Positions 54,408 through 63,911 of a stretch of 64,000 nt of DNA are shown here, one piece after another; positions within the stretch are counted from its first letter, which is position 1, and every line of letters begins with the position of its first letter. The stretch is from Methanococcus maripaludis (GTDB taxonomy: Archaea > AGJL01 > Methanococci > Methanococcales > Methanococcaceae). The stretch spans positions 465,928-529,927 of the forward strand of contig NZ_JACDUL010000001.1 of the NCBI RefSeq assembly GCF_013760955.1, written 5' to 3'. The notes below the pieces were generated by a model. The model ran no database searches, was not told the DNA's origin, and saw only the letters and a list, made by a program, of their open reading frames with translations. A program made the translations under genes and the position numbers.

Positions 54408-54881
54408 TTAGATTATTTTCAATTGATCTATTATTTCGGACAATCCTTCTTTTCGATAGATAGACCCTGTAACAATATTTGAATTTTCCGTTAAACCGTT
54501 CAAACTATTTATTATTTCAACTGCATTCGATTCATTGCATAAATCCATTTTATTTATGAATACTGAAAAAGGAATATTTTTATTAGTTAAAAGGCCAATA
54601 ATATCCAAATCAACCTTTCTTAAACCAACAGTGGCATCAAGAACTAAAAGAGCATAATCTGCCCCTTCGATTGCAATTTCTCTCATGAATCCAAATCGTT
54701 CCTGACCCGGAGTTCCAAAGAAGTGGAATTTTTTATCATCCATTTCAATTCTACCATAGTCTATCGCCACAGTAGTTCCATTGTGCTCTACTTTCCCAAC
54801 ATTTTTGATCAGGGATTCCATGAGCGTGGTTTTACCAACATCTTCTGAGCCCATTATCACTATTTTAAGTTCTTTTACCAT
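54408..54881 (-). CDS. Small Ras-like GTPase
   Basis: 157 residues with G1 GSEDVGKTT, G3 FGTPGQERF (Gly for the usual Asp, as in the prokaryotic group resembling MglA and COG2229) and G4 NKMD. ATG 54881 starts ten bases after the hmdII stop; GGGAT lies before it. It pairs with the roadblock gene downstream. This type of switch controls polarity and motility in Myxococcus; its role in methanogens is unknown. Confidence 0.88.
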   Translation of the reverse strand: MVKELKIVIMGSEDVGKTTLMESLIKNVGKVEHNGTTVAIDYGRIEMDDKKFHFFGTPGQERFGFMREIAIEGADYALLVLDATVGLRKVDLDIIGLLTNKNIPFSVFINKMDLCNESNAVEIINSLNGLTENSNIVTGSIYRKEGLSEIIDQLKII

Positions 54882-54891
54882 TAATATCCCA

Positions 54892-55917
54892 TTATTGGAA
54901 GAGTTTTCTTGTACTTCTCTTAATAGCACCGTTAGCTGCTGCACCACCGATTAAGGTTTCGAGTTCTTTTACCAAAGACTGTGCTGCGACAAGTGTTGTT
55001 GGCTTTATTTCGGCACTTGTTGAAGCTTTTTGTAATTCACCATCTAAATTAGTCAATATTTCAAGTGCTGCATCCAAATCTTTTTGTTTATCAAGTAAAT
55101 GCATTGATGAAGCAGATTTTGTAACTAATTCTGGATTTAATGCTCTTAAAAGGCCATCTACCCCTGATGATTCAACAAGTGATGCCATTGTCTGTAATGT
55201 CATTAAAATTTGCTGTTCCACCATCTTTTTTGGAGCTTTGATTATTTTTGTGCCTACTGAATAATAATCTAAAACTCCTGCAAGGGTAACTGCTGTTAAA
55301 AGGGAGCCCATATCCGATACTGTTGCAGATACGTCTGCTGGAACTAGATAGGGGGTTTTTCCAATGCTTTCAGTAAGTTTAACACATTTTTCAATCTGTT
55401 CTTCTGAAGCGTATTCTGTTCCATTTGTTGCTTTTGAACTTATCACATAATGTCCGTGCTGAGGAGTTCCAGGAACTGCTGCAGGGTGCATTGATGTGAT
55501 ACCAATATCTTTTCTTTTTGTTCTTAATTCAACTTCCAACATTGTATATAATATAACAGGAGAAACCGTGCATGTATTTGCAATGATTGCATTTTGAGGA
55601 AGGTGTGGTAAAATAGTTTTAGCGATTTCTACGGTTTTTTTACCAAATGGTGTAAAAAATATTGCAATTTCTGCTTCTTTTGCAGCTTCTGCGTCGTCAG
55701 TTAATACCTTAACGCCCGCTTCTTCGACAATTTTCCATTGATCATCAGTTAACATTGATTTATTAACTTCTGCTAAAATAACGTCGTGGCCAGCTTCGGC
55801 AAATTCAATAGCCATTCTGCTTCCACCATATGGGGGAACTCCACCATATGCCCCAGGTAAATCTAACTGGTTAACGTACAGGTTTTGGTTGCCTGCACCA
55901 TATACCGTAACCTTCAT
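54892..55917 (-). CDS. hmdII: HmdII, [Fe]-hydrogenase paralogue
   Basis: 341 residues, close to H2-forming methylene-tetrahydromethanopterin dehydrogenase, with N-terminal VYGAGNQNLYV, PPYGGSRMAIEFAEAGH, and the iron ligand in ANTCTVSP (Cys116), plus SMHPAAVPGTP. The divergent N-terminal motif marks HmdII, not Hmd. HmdII binds the FeGP cofactor but has no normal hydrogenase activity and has been proposed as a hydrogen sensor or a partner of aminoacyl-tRNA synthetases. It is followed by the GTPase and roadblock genes. Confidence 0.9.
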   Translation of the reverse strand: MKVTVYGAGNQNLYVNQLDLPGAYGGVPPYGGSRMAIEFAEAGHDVILAEVNKSMLTDDQWKIVEEAGVKVLTDDAEAAKEAEIAIFFTPFGKKTVEIAKTILPHLPQNAIIANTCTVSPVILYTMLEVELRTKRKDIGITSMHPAAVPGTPQHGHYVISSKATNGTEYASEEQIEKCVKLTESIGKTPYLVPADVSATVSDMGSLLTAVTLAGVLDYYSVGTKIIKAPKKMVEQQILMTLQTMASLVESSGVDGLLRALNPELVTKSASSMHLLDKQKDLDAALEILTNLDGELQKASTSAEIKPTTLVAAQSLVKELETLIGGAAANGAIKRSTRKLFQ

Positions 55918-55970
55918 TCAACCACCTTTTTAAAAAAAAATAAACGAAATGTAATTGGGTAGTTTAATTA

Positions 55971-57053
55971 TTAAATCCTTTCGACTACGATGCAATTATT
56001 TCCAAGCAGTTCATATTTGTAATCAATTCCAATCAGTTCGAGTTCTTTTAAAATTTCGGTTCTCGAAACGTAATTTTTGAAGTATTTGTTTAAGTGGTTG
56101 TAAAATTCAAAGAGTTCTGCATTTGTATTGATATTTTCTGTAAAAAATTCCTCCATTATAACAAGTTTACCGCCTTTTTTGAGGGATTCCATCATTTTTT
56201 TGAGGAACAGTTTCAAAGAATTTGCATAACTTAGTGTATGGATACATAACACGTAATCGTGCTTGTATTTTGAAATCGTTTCAGAAAAATCCATTGATTT
56301 TAGTGTTGCGCACTGAATTCCGCTTCTTTTTAATCTTCCTTCTGCAACCCTTATGAGTTTTTTTGAAATGTCTACTCCAGTATATTCGCCGTTTGGAGCT
56401 ACTTTTGATGCAAAATAAAGCGGAGACCTTGAACCGCAACCAACTTCAAGAACACTATCTCCATTTTTTATTCCCAGATATTCGAAAACTACTTCCCTAC
56501 ATGTTTTCATGTAGTTTGTATTTAACATCATGTCCCAGATGTCTGCATCTTTTTTAACGTTTAATAGAATTTCCGGGTGATTGTAACCAATAAATGCATA
56601 TTGAACAAGTCCTGCCATGAAGTCGTATTTTGAAACATGATCAGAAATGATTTTATTGTATTCTGGGTGAATTGTAGAATATCTAAAATCAGAATTTAAT
56701 TCTAACTTTTCTTCTTCGTTGAATTCAAGCAGATTTAAACTTAAACCAGTTTTTACATATTTTTCTACAAATTCTTTGTTTGGGTAGCCCAAAATATTTA
56801 TTAATTCCGAAATAGAGGGCCTATAATCTTCAATAGCTTTGAATATTCCAAATTTAAGCCCTTGTCTGAAAAATGTTCCCATTAATTCATTATTAATGTA
56901 TTCTACAGTATAATTTAATGAATCTACTTTTTTGTTCAAGCTGCTTAGATCAGCCTTGCTAAAGTTTGAATTGTAACCTGAAATTCCGTTTTCAGAAATC
57001 ATATTTGGCGTCACCCCTGATTTATTACCTGAACTGTTTACGTTAAAAACCAT
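55971..57053 (-). CDS. SAM-dependent methyltransferase with N-terminal helical domain
   Basis: 360 residues. The first 35 are low-complexity, 40-160 form a winged-helix or dimerisation domain, and the class I methyltransferase core begins at GDSVLEVGCGSRS (motif I), then TGVDISKKLI, and VLCIHTLSY. Its start lies only four bases after the earA stop, and GGTGA overlaps that stop, so it is translationally coupled to earA. The substrate is unknown; the layout of winged helix plus methyltransferase is like O- or N-methyltransferases. Confidence 0.8.
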   Translation of the reverse strand: MVFNVNSSGNKSGVTPNMISENGISGYNSNFSKADLSSLNKKVDSLNYTVEYINNELMGTFFRQGLKFGIFKAIEDYRPSISELINILGYPNKEFVEKYVKTGLSLNLLEFNEEEKLELNSDFRYSTIHPEYNKIISDHVSKYDFMAGLVQYAFIGYNHPEILLNVKKDADIWDMMLNTNYMKTCREVVFEYLGIKNGDSVLEVGCGSRSPLYFASKVAPNGEYTGVDISKKLIRVAEGRLKRSGIQCATLKSMDFSETISKYKHDYVLCIHTLSYANSLKLFLKKMMESLKKGGKLVIMEEFFTENINTNAELFEFYNHLNKYFKNYVSRTEILKELELIGIDYKYELLGNNCIVVERI

Positions 57054-57057
57054 GATT

Positions 57058-57375
57058 TCACCAGTTATCAGCAGAATCGTAGTCTTTGAGATATTCAACT
57101 ACTGTCTTTCCGTAATTTGTCATTTGATATATCTTCATTCCTTCTTTTCCATCGCAGTTGACAAGTCCAAGTTCAATCAAAGATGAACTACCATTGTATC
57201 GATTTCCCATGCCTTTTAAACATCCCAATACATTGCTAGGGTCCGATTTTACCCTTCGGGAAAGTTCTGAAAGGTACGTGCCATGGGGGTGTATGTCATA
57301 CAAAAAATATACAATTTTTTTTCTTAGCTTGCTCTTGTTTAGAGATCTTATTATCGTCGGATTTATAAACATCAT
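57058..57375 (-). CDS. earA: Archaellum transcriptional activator EarA
   Basis: 105-residue winged-helix protein (RKKIVYFLYDIHPHGTYL, then SELSRRVKSDPSNVLGCLKG), a match to the euryarchaeal archaellum regulator A that activates the fla operon in M. maripaludis. Its genome place next to hmdII and a methyltransferase agrees with that organism. Four TACATA target boxes are upstream of flaB1. Start at ATG 57375 or 57372; an in-frame TTG at 57390 is also possible. A 22-base palindrome lies upstream. Confidence 0.85.
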   Translation of the reverse strand: MMFINPTIIRSLNKSKLRKKIVYFLYDIHPHGTYLSELSRRVKSDPSNVLGCLKGMGNRYNGSSSLIELGLVNCDGKEGMKIYQMTNYGKTVVEYLKDYDSADNW

Positions 57376-57435
57376 GTCTTCTGATCCCAAAAAAAGACAC
57401 CTCGGGGATAGGATTTCTAAAATTAAAATACGGGG

Positions 57436-57457
57436 GCATTAAGAATATTCTTAATGC
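57436..57457. promoter_or_regulatory. Perfect 22-base palindrome upstream of earA
   Basis: GCATTAAGAAT followed by its exact reverse complement, centred at 57446/57447, 60-80 bases before earA. A TATA-like TATTTTAATTTTAG on the minus strand is between it and the gene. It could be an operator for a dimeric regulator, or a hairpin ending the surface-protein transcript. Confidence 0.65.
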
Positions 57458-57550
57458 TGGGGATTATAGGGGTAATAATGTACTTAGTGGCATTGACATT
57501 ATTTATACAATTAGGCACCGTAAACTTAATACCCCAAATAAGAATTTTCG

Positions 57551-60205
57551 TCATACAAAGTTTCTTATAATAGGTATTCTGGATGCGATGGCACTTATGG
57601 TGTCCATTATGCTTCCAATAATACCATTATCTTCATTTATATTACTAGACTGATTTTCTGAGGCGTTATCGTCTTCAATAGTTTCTTCGATAGTATCAGT
57701 ACTTGCCTGAATTTCGGATTCGTCAGCTGTTACTTCTTCCATAATAATTTCTTGATTGTTATAAATAGTTAAAGATTTTTTAAGTATCATTGGATAGTAT
57801 TTTCCAGATCCCATTGCAAAATCAGGAATTTCAACTTCAAAGACTATATTGTACTTTTCCCCATCGATATCACCCAGTTTAATCGTAAGAGGTTTTGATT
57901 CCGTAGAATGAATTATGTCCTCATATGTTGGACTTTTATATATAGTTTCTTTATCATTTGAAATAGTAATTTTGTAAAAGTAAGTTAAATTAACAGGATA
58001 TATGCTTGAAAGACCGGATGAAATAACCACGTTCAAACTATTTTCATTGTAGACCATATCGTCTATATTTATTGGTGCTACAACTTCAGTGATCTTGTTT
58101 GTACTTGTGGGTATTGCATTTAAAAGGTCTATGCTGGAATACCTTCCAACAGGCGCTAATGGGTTTATATCTTTTGAAACAGTTCCAGAACCTTCGGTAT
58201 AAAATATATCCACATCTTCAAAATCAGTCAAAGGAACTGCGTGGAATAGAGTATATCCGACAAAACCTTCTTCAAAGAATATATCAAAATCAGCAGTCTG
58301 TAAATTTTCACTGCTGGTTTTGGATTTTACAAGTACGTTCTTTTTATCAGATGTTGCTTTTAAATTTCCATCTGAGTCGTAAACCTCAACCCACATCTTG
58401 TAAGTTATATCATCTGAAACTCTGCTTTCAAATGAAGCTACGCATGAATTATTAAATCCTGCGAGAGGATAATTTACAAATAAAGCCCCATTTTCATTTA
58501 TGGTTGCGATTTTTGGAAGAATTGTGTTGTTATACCATACTTTTCTTACATCCATTATGTTGTAAGCGTCAAAATGAACCATTGTACTGTACCCTGCAAT
58601 ATCATCATCCTCATCTACTGCAGCTCCTTCGGTATCCACAACTATTTCAATTAATCCATTTACTTCCCGATTAAACTTTAAATCTATTGAATAGGTGTTT
58701 TTTTCTTTTGGTGAAAGTTTGAAAGTTATTGGATCGGATGTTTCAAAAACCCCGCTTTCATAAACATTTTCTTCATTGTAATGGTTTCCAATATAGAGTT
58801 TTCCAGTTAATGTCCTGTTATAATTGTTTTTCAAAGTCACATCTAAAGTATAATTCTTTCCAACAAAAACGCATCTCGAATTTTCAGATGATGAAATTAT
58901 CGAATCGTCCAGTGGATAACTTAGGTTATAAATTTGAACTGGAGAAACCACTTCTGGATCTATATCCACATCTTCATCTGATTCGTAAATGTAGTACTTA
59001 TTTGAATACGTGGTTAGTTTAAAATCTCCATCATCAGATAATTTTAAAAATAACGGCATATACAGCGTTTCAGCATCATTTTCATTTATTTCAATTGTTT
59101 CTTTAGAGATACAGCCACTGGAACTTTCAAGTATTATTGTGACCGTTTGATCGTTATCATACCTATTTTGAAGATTAATTTTTAAAAATGATAGATAAGG
59201 ATCGTCTTTTACATAGGCCCTTGGAAGAACATTCTTTGTTTCGTAAATATTGTTTAATGCGTCTTCAATTGTTTTATCGTAAATTTTTGAAGTTTGGTAG
59301 TAATCACTTACCATTTCGGAAGTACTTCCGTTGATATTATTAAATAAAGAATAGCTTACAACATGCGTTGGAAATTGGTATGTTTTGGCAGTTTTTTTAT
59401 AATTATAGGATATTGTTCCCGTTGATTTTACTAATTCGGTTTCTTCGAGATCGTTTGTGTAATCGTGAAGACCCATAACCTCAGTGTGGACCTGTATCTT
59501 AAATTCATCTTCATCTGAAGTTATTTCTGGAATTTTAAAAGAAACTTCGTTTTCGGAGCGGTATGGAACGTAAACTAATTTCGTATCATCCTTTCCATTG
59601 TAATATATATCTTCATTATTTCCATCTTCGTTGGTATCGCCGTCATAATCCTTAGAAACTATACTTATCCATGTTTTAACTTCGTAGTCCGTCTGTGCCC
59701 GATAATTACTTTCAAGAGTTACTGTAAACCAGTTACTGTTTACAACTTCAAGATTTGGATTTGAATCAGAAACGTAGCTATCTTGACATGTTACATTTTT
59801 TACATCGATTGGATTTACCACGTTTACAGTGATTTCTTCGGAATCGGCTTCTTTTCCATTTTCGTCGACCAAACTTATATCAATGTCATGGTTACCAACT
59901 TCATCAAATTCAAGCCTTATTTCAACAATTTTTTCATAGTGGGTGTTTGGTGAAAGTGGCAAAATCGTAGATTCAAAATAGTTTCCATCATAAGTAGCTT
60001 TTACTTTGACGTTTCTCTGGTACGGGTCGTTATTTACGAGCCCCACATATACTAAAGGCGTACTTGGGTCTATGTATATTTCTGAAGAGTCAGGATTGTC
60101 CCCGACACCCCATATTTTGTAAATTGAAATTCCTTCATCATCTTCTGCATAATTTACAGAAATCGTGAATAACAAAATGAGGATTAAAATTGGCGTCTTT
60201 CGCAT
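57551..60205 (-). CDS. Large exported surface protein, unknown function
   Basis: 884 residues. Sec-type signal peptide (MRKTPILILILLFTISVNYA), then many beta-rich domains of about 100-120 residues with aspartate-rich loops, each like a fibronectin or Ig-type module (LEFDEVGNHDIDISLVD; LSPKEKNTYSIDLKFN). Several N-X-S/T sequons. The C-terminus ends in an amphipathic helical stretch after an acidic linker, and there is no clear membrane anchor. It is divergent from the other exported protein and upstream of earA. Confidence 0.7.
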   Translation of the reverse strand: MRKTPILILILLFTISVNYAEDDEGISIYKIWGVGDNPDSSEIYIDPSTPLVYVGLVNNDPYQRNVKVKATYDGNYFESTILPLSPNTHYEKIVEIRLEFDEVGNHDIDISLVDENGKEADSEEITVNVVNPIDVKNVTCQDSYVSDSNPNLEVVNSNWFTVTLESNYRAQTDYEVKTWISIVSKDYDGDTNEDGNNEDIYYNGKDDTKLVYVPYRSENEVSFKIPEITSDEDEFKIQVHTEVMGLHDYTNDLEETELVKSTGTISYNYKKTAKTYQFPTHVVSYSLFNNINGSTSEMVSDYYQTSKIYDKTIEDALNNIYETKNVLPRAYVKDDPYLSFLKINLQNRYDNDQTVTIILESSSGCISKETIEINENDAETLYMPLFLKLSDDGDFKLTTYSNKYYIYESDEDVDIDPEVVSPVQIYNLSYPLDDSIISSSENSRCVFVGKNYTLDVTLKNNYNRTLTGKLYIGNHYNEENVYESGVFETSDPITFKLSPKEKNTYSIDLKFNREVNGLIEIVVDTEGAAVDEDDDIAGYSTMVHFDAYNIMDVRKVWYNNTILPKIATINENGALFVNYPLAGFNNSCVASFESRVSDDITYKMWVEVYDSDGNLKATSDKKNVLVKSKTSSENLQTADFDIFFEEGFVGYTLFHAVPLTDFEDVDIFYTEGSGTVSKDINPLAPVGRYSSIDLLNAIPTSTNKITEVVAPINIDDMVYNENSLNVVISSGLSSIYPVNLTYFYKITISNDKETIYKSPTYEDIIHSTESKPLTIKLGDIDGEKYNIVFEVEIPDFAMGSGKYYPMILKKSLTIYNNQEIIMEEVTADESEIQASTDTIEETIEDDNASENQSSNINEDNGIIGSIMDTISAIASRIPIIRNFV

Positions 60206-60388
60206 AATACCCCTAAAAAGGATAAATTCTTGATAAATCCCATATGGAACTATAATTTCTAGTTAAAATTAGTAAAGGGGTTTTAAAATAATTTTTGTGT
60301 ACTTGTTTATGTAGGTTCAAGTAGTGAAATTATATTAATGACCGCAGACATAATACGTAATCGTTATTAACAATACTGCGGTGATTTG
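60206..60388. promoter_or_regulatory. Divergent promoter region of the two exported proteins
   Basis: 183 bases. Contains TTTATGTAGGTT (60308-60319), which carries TATGTA, the reverse complement of TACATA. It also shows a TATTAATGACCGCAG...CTGCGG inverted pair near 60333-60380. A TATA-like AAATTATATTAATG lies near 60327-60340 on the plus strand. A single hexamer could be chance. Confidence 0.45.
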
Positions 60389-62179
60389 ATGAAGCTAAAA
60401 TTTTTTGGCTTGATTATTGTGTCATTTATGTTATTCGGGGTTGCAAATGCAATACCTTACAAGTGGGCTTCGACAACGCCAATCACATATGTTGATATTT
60501 CAAACATACAGGATATAGAAAAGCTTGAATATTATTTGAATTCGGATAATATTGTTGTAATTTATACTGGAAACGATTTTACAATGACCTCTAAAACAGA
60601 AGAACTTTTAGAGTACATTGGTCTGGTTGAATCAAAGGACCTTTCTGGAAAAATACCCTATTTTGGAGATTCGGTTTTTATAACCCAAAGCACTTCAGTA
60701 ATTCCCAAAAATTATGTTTACAGGGATGAAGACGGTGCATATATCTATGTTGATACATCCATGGGTGAAACAAACAAAAGTATAATATTTGAAGCATCCA
60801 TCAGTTCAAAAATATACGATGATGGATACTACGAAATTAAACCTAGAAAGTTATTTATTCCATACAATATTGACCTTGAAAATCAGGACATAATCGATTT
60901 CATCGGAAAGTATGCAGCAAGCCAAGGTGAAACTTTTGCATATATCAACAAAGTTCCTTCAAATTATGATTCTGTCGTAATTAATGGAATTGTTGTACAG
61001 AACATCATTCCTGATGAAAACGGGGAAAATTCAATTTCTGTTGCGGATAGAAAAATAACTGTTGAAGTACGGGATGAAGATTTAATTAAAAGAAAACTAA
61101 ATAGCGTTAAAACAGTTTCAGAACTTCTTGGAATCGGAACTACGTATATCTCAACAGGTTCTGAAAATATAGATATAATAAAAGACAGTTCCATAACTGA
61201 AGATGAAAAAGAAGATCTTTTAAACAGTTATTGGTTTAAAAAACGATATTCTGATTATTACACCCATATAAAATACAATGATTACGGAGAGTACCCGAAC
61301 ACAGTTGACTTACTTGCAATGAGTTACTATCCATTAATTTATGTTGATAAGGCACCCGAAACATTTGAAGATGACCCAACTGGAGGTTACTACCCCAATA
61401 CCATTTCATACTCGGGTTCTGAAAGTTTAGGATACTGGAATGAAGGTGCGGATTCTGAAAACAACTATTACCACTACGATGGAGAAGATTACTGGAACGA
61501 TGATGAAACCGTTTCCAGAGATTATTGGTCCGTTAATGGTGATTATGCAAGTATGAGCGAAGAAATAGACCTTAATGACAGATACGATTATTTTGAACAT
61601 TGGTACGTTAAAAATTACGCTTATGCAATGACTACGGGTGCAAACGGTCTTTTATTATTCTCAAGTGACGATGATTTATTAGATGCGGTATTCAACAAAT
61701 ACAACAAGAATGTTACATGGAAATTAAATATAGAAGGAATCGATTATTTGGTAATTCCCGACTATATCGGATACGATAAAATGAACGGAGTTTCTGTCAT
61801 TAATGTTCCGGGATTAAATAACAATGAAATTAACGGAATACACTTTATTGAAGAAATATACATCGAACCTTATGATGAAGAATATGGAGTTTACGTTGCT
61901 GATGTATTTGAGTACGATACCAATACGATATACGATTTAAATGACGAAAATACCTGGATTTGTTCATTTGAAGAATATGCCGATTGGGCTGAAACATACA
62001 GAACCAGTAAACTTATTATCCAAAACGATACTGTATATTTAAATGCAGACGATAATGCAAAAATAACAATTTATAGAGAAAATATAACTAGGGTAAAAGG
62101 TACTTCAACAGAGTTATATGATGCAACAGGAAAATTGATTATATCAAAAGCACCAGATACAATTTCACTCAATAGCTAG
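60389..62179 (+). CDS. Exported acidic protein, possibly S-layer related
   Basis: 596 residues with a signal peptide (cleavage likely after GVANA near residue 20) and no other membrane helix. Acidic and tyrosine-rich, with YWNDDETVSRDYW-like stretches around residues 360-400. Overall size and composition are like Methanococcus S-layer proteins, but I do not see enough to call it one. GGTGA precedes ATG 60389. The MinD-like gene starts 11 bases later, so the two are likely co-transcribed. Confidence 0.65.
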   Translation: MKLKFFGLIIVSFMLFGVANAIPYKWASTTPITYVDISNIQDIEKLEYYLNSDNIVVIYTGNDFTMTSKTEELLEYIGLVESKDLSGKIPYFGDSVFITQSTSVIPKNYVYRDEDGAYIYVDTSMGETNKSIIFEASISSKIYDDGYYEIKPRKLFIPYNIDLENQDIIDFIGKYAASQGETFAYINKVPSNYDSVVINGIVVQNIIPDENGENSISVADRKITVEVRDEDLIKRKLNSVKTVSELLGIGTTYISTGSENIDIIKDSSITEDEKEDLLNSYWFKKRYSDYYTHIKYNDYGEYPNTVDLLAMSYYPLIYVDKAPETFEDDPTGGYYPNTISYSGSESLGYWNEGADSENNYYHYDGEDYWNDDETVSRDYWSVNGDYASMSEEIDLNDRYDYFEHWYVKNYAYAMTTGANGLLLFSSDDDLLDAVFNKYNKNVTWKLNIEGIDYLVIPDYIGYDKMNGVSVINVPGLNNNEINGIHFIEEIYIEPYDEEYGVYVADVFEYDTNTIYDLNDENTWICSFEEYADWAETYRTSKLIIQNDTVYLNADDNAKITIYRENITRVKGTSTELYDATGKLIISKAPDTISLNS

Positions 62180-62190
62180 GAAGTGGTACT

Positions 62191-62988
62191 ATGAGATTGG
62201 GATTTTACAACATACAAGGCGGAACTGGAAAAACGACCATTGCTGCAAATATTGGATATTACTTAAGCGATAAAACAAAAACAGTCTATGTGGACTGCGA
62301 CATTTACGCGGGATGTGGGGCATTGTTATTTGGATTTGAAGATAGCCCGCACACATTAAATTCATACCTTTCTGGAACAAGTGCTTTAAACGACATCATT
62401 CACCAGTTTGATGATCTTTCTGTAATCGTTGCAGATTCAACCCCTAATTCATTTAATACTGAAATAAATCAGAAAAGAATGCTTGAATTAATCAGAGTTT
62501 TGAATGATAACTACGATATCGTTCTTCTAGACCTTCCTCCAAATATTACCGAAGGAAATCTCTTGTTTTCCTCGCTCAATTTGGAAGAAAAAGTAGTGAA
62601 CAAAATGATTGTAGTTGCAGAAGATAGTATCCCCGGAATTGCAAATACAATGAAAACAAAAGAACTCCTTTATGCAATTGATATCGATTGTATTGGTGTT
62701 ATTGTAAATAAATTCAAAGATACCGTGGACTTTGATGAAGCACTTGACGATATTATTGCAATATTGCCATACGACAAAAAAGTGGAAACTCAATGGATGG
62801 AAAACGTCCCTGCAGTTCAGATGAAGTCAAAATTCAGTAAAGAATTAAGTTATTTAGCAGAAGATCTTGCTGAAGTTTACATTAAAAAAGACCTTGCCGC
62901 AGTTAGGGCTTTAAAAGTAGCAAAAGAATTAAAAGATATGACTTCTAAAAAGAGAGACGAAGAAGTTGAAGAAAACGAAGAATTTTAA
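62191..62988 (+). CDS. ParA/MinD family ATPase
   Basis: 265 residues. Deviant Walker [13 protein letters not shown] (Lys-rich P-loop), [12 protein letters not shown] (switch I), LLDLPPN (Walker B), and a long acidic C-terminal helix. MinD-like proteins place other complexes within the cell; the coupling with an exported protein upstream suggests positioning of surface machinery. The C-terminal membrane-targeting helix is not obvious. Confidence 0.87.
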   Translation: MRLGFYNIQGGTGKTTIAANIGYYLSDKTKTVYVDCDIYAGCGALLFGFEDSPHTLNSYLSGTSALNDIIHQFDDLSVIVADSTPNSFNTEINQKRMLELIRVLNDNYDIVLLDLPPNITEGNLLFSSLNLEEKVVNKMIVVAEDSIPGIANTMKTKELLYAIDIDCIGVIVNKFKDTVDFDEALDDIIAILPYDKKVETQWMENVPAVQMKSKFSKELSYLAEDLAEVYIKKDLAAVRALKVAKELKDMTSKKRDEEVEENEEF

Positions 62989-63020
62989 AAAATCAATTTA
63001 TTACTTTTTTTGGTGAATTT

Positions 63021-63839
63021 ATGCTTACTAAGAGAATTATTCCTTGCCTCGATATTAAAGAGGGCAGAGTTGTTAAAGGAACAAATTTTGTAGAGTTAAG
63101 AGATGCTGGAGATCCAGTTGAACTATCCAAAATTTACAATGAACAGGGCGCTGACGAACTAGTATTTTTAGATATTACTGCATCGTTTGAAAAAAGAGAT
63201 ATTATTATAGATGTTGTAAAACGAACTGCTGAACAGGTTTTTATCCCGCTAACTGTTGGCGGAGGAATAAAAACGGTTGATGATTTTAGAAAGATATTGA
63301 GGGCAGGTGCAGACAAAATCTCCATAAATACATCTGCAGTAAAAACTCCAGAATTGATAAAGGAAGCTTCTGAAATTTTTGGAACACAGTGTGTTGTTGT
63401 TGCAATGGATGTGAAAAGAAACTATATAACAAATCCCCAGAATGAAAATTTGAAAGATAAAAACATCTTTGAAACAAAACTTGGGTCTTGCTGGTTTGAA
63501 GTTTATATCTATGGTGGAAGGGAAGGAACTGGTATCGATGCAATAGACTGGGCTAAAAAGGTTGAAAATCTGGGTGCTGGAGAAATCCTTTTAACCAGTA
63601 TGGATGCAGATGGTACAAAAGATGGCTATGATTTAGTATTAACGAGAGCAATTTCTGAAAATACAAAACTTCCAATAATTGCAAGCGGGGGTTGTGGAAA
63701 TTCAGACCATGTTGTTGATGCATTTAAAGATGGGAAAGCTGATGCTGCATTGATGGCAAGCATCTTGCACTACAGGGAATGTACAGTAAACGACTTAAAA
63801 AAAGAAGTTGAAAAGAATAATATTCCTGTAAGATTTTAA
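63021..63839 (+). CDS. hisF: Imidazole glycerol phosphate synthase subunit HisF
   Basis: 272 residues. Cyclase that makes imidazole glycerol phosphate and AICAR from PRFAR with ammonia from HisH. TIM barrel with [14 protein letters not shown] (catalytic Asp11 region), [23 protein letters not shown] and IASGGCGN phosphate loops. GGTGA precedes ATG 63021. hisH is not adjacent. Confidence 0.97.
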   Translation: MLTKRIIPCLDIKEGRVVKGTNFVELRDAGDPVELSKIYNEQGADELVFLDITASFEKRDIIIDVVKRTAEQVFIPLTVGGGIKTVDDFRKILRAGADKISINTSAVKTPELIKEASEIFGTQCVVVAMDVKRNYITNPQNENLKDKNIFETKLGSCWFEVYIYGGREGTGIDAIDWAKKVENLGAGEILLTSMDADGTKDGYDLVLTRAISENTKLPIIASGGCGNSDHVVDAFKDGKADAALMASILHYRECTVNDLKKEVEKNNIPVRF

Positions 63840-63911
63840 TTTTAAATTTTTTTAATATCCTAAAAAATCGCTTAATTCAAATGTACCAATTAAAATGCCT
63901 AAAATAAAAAG

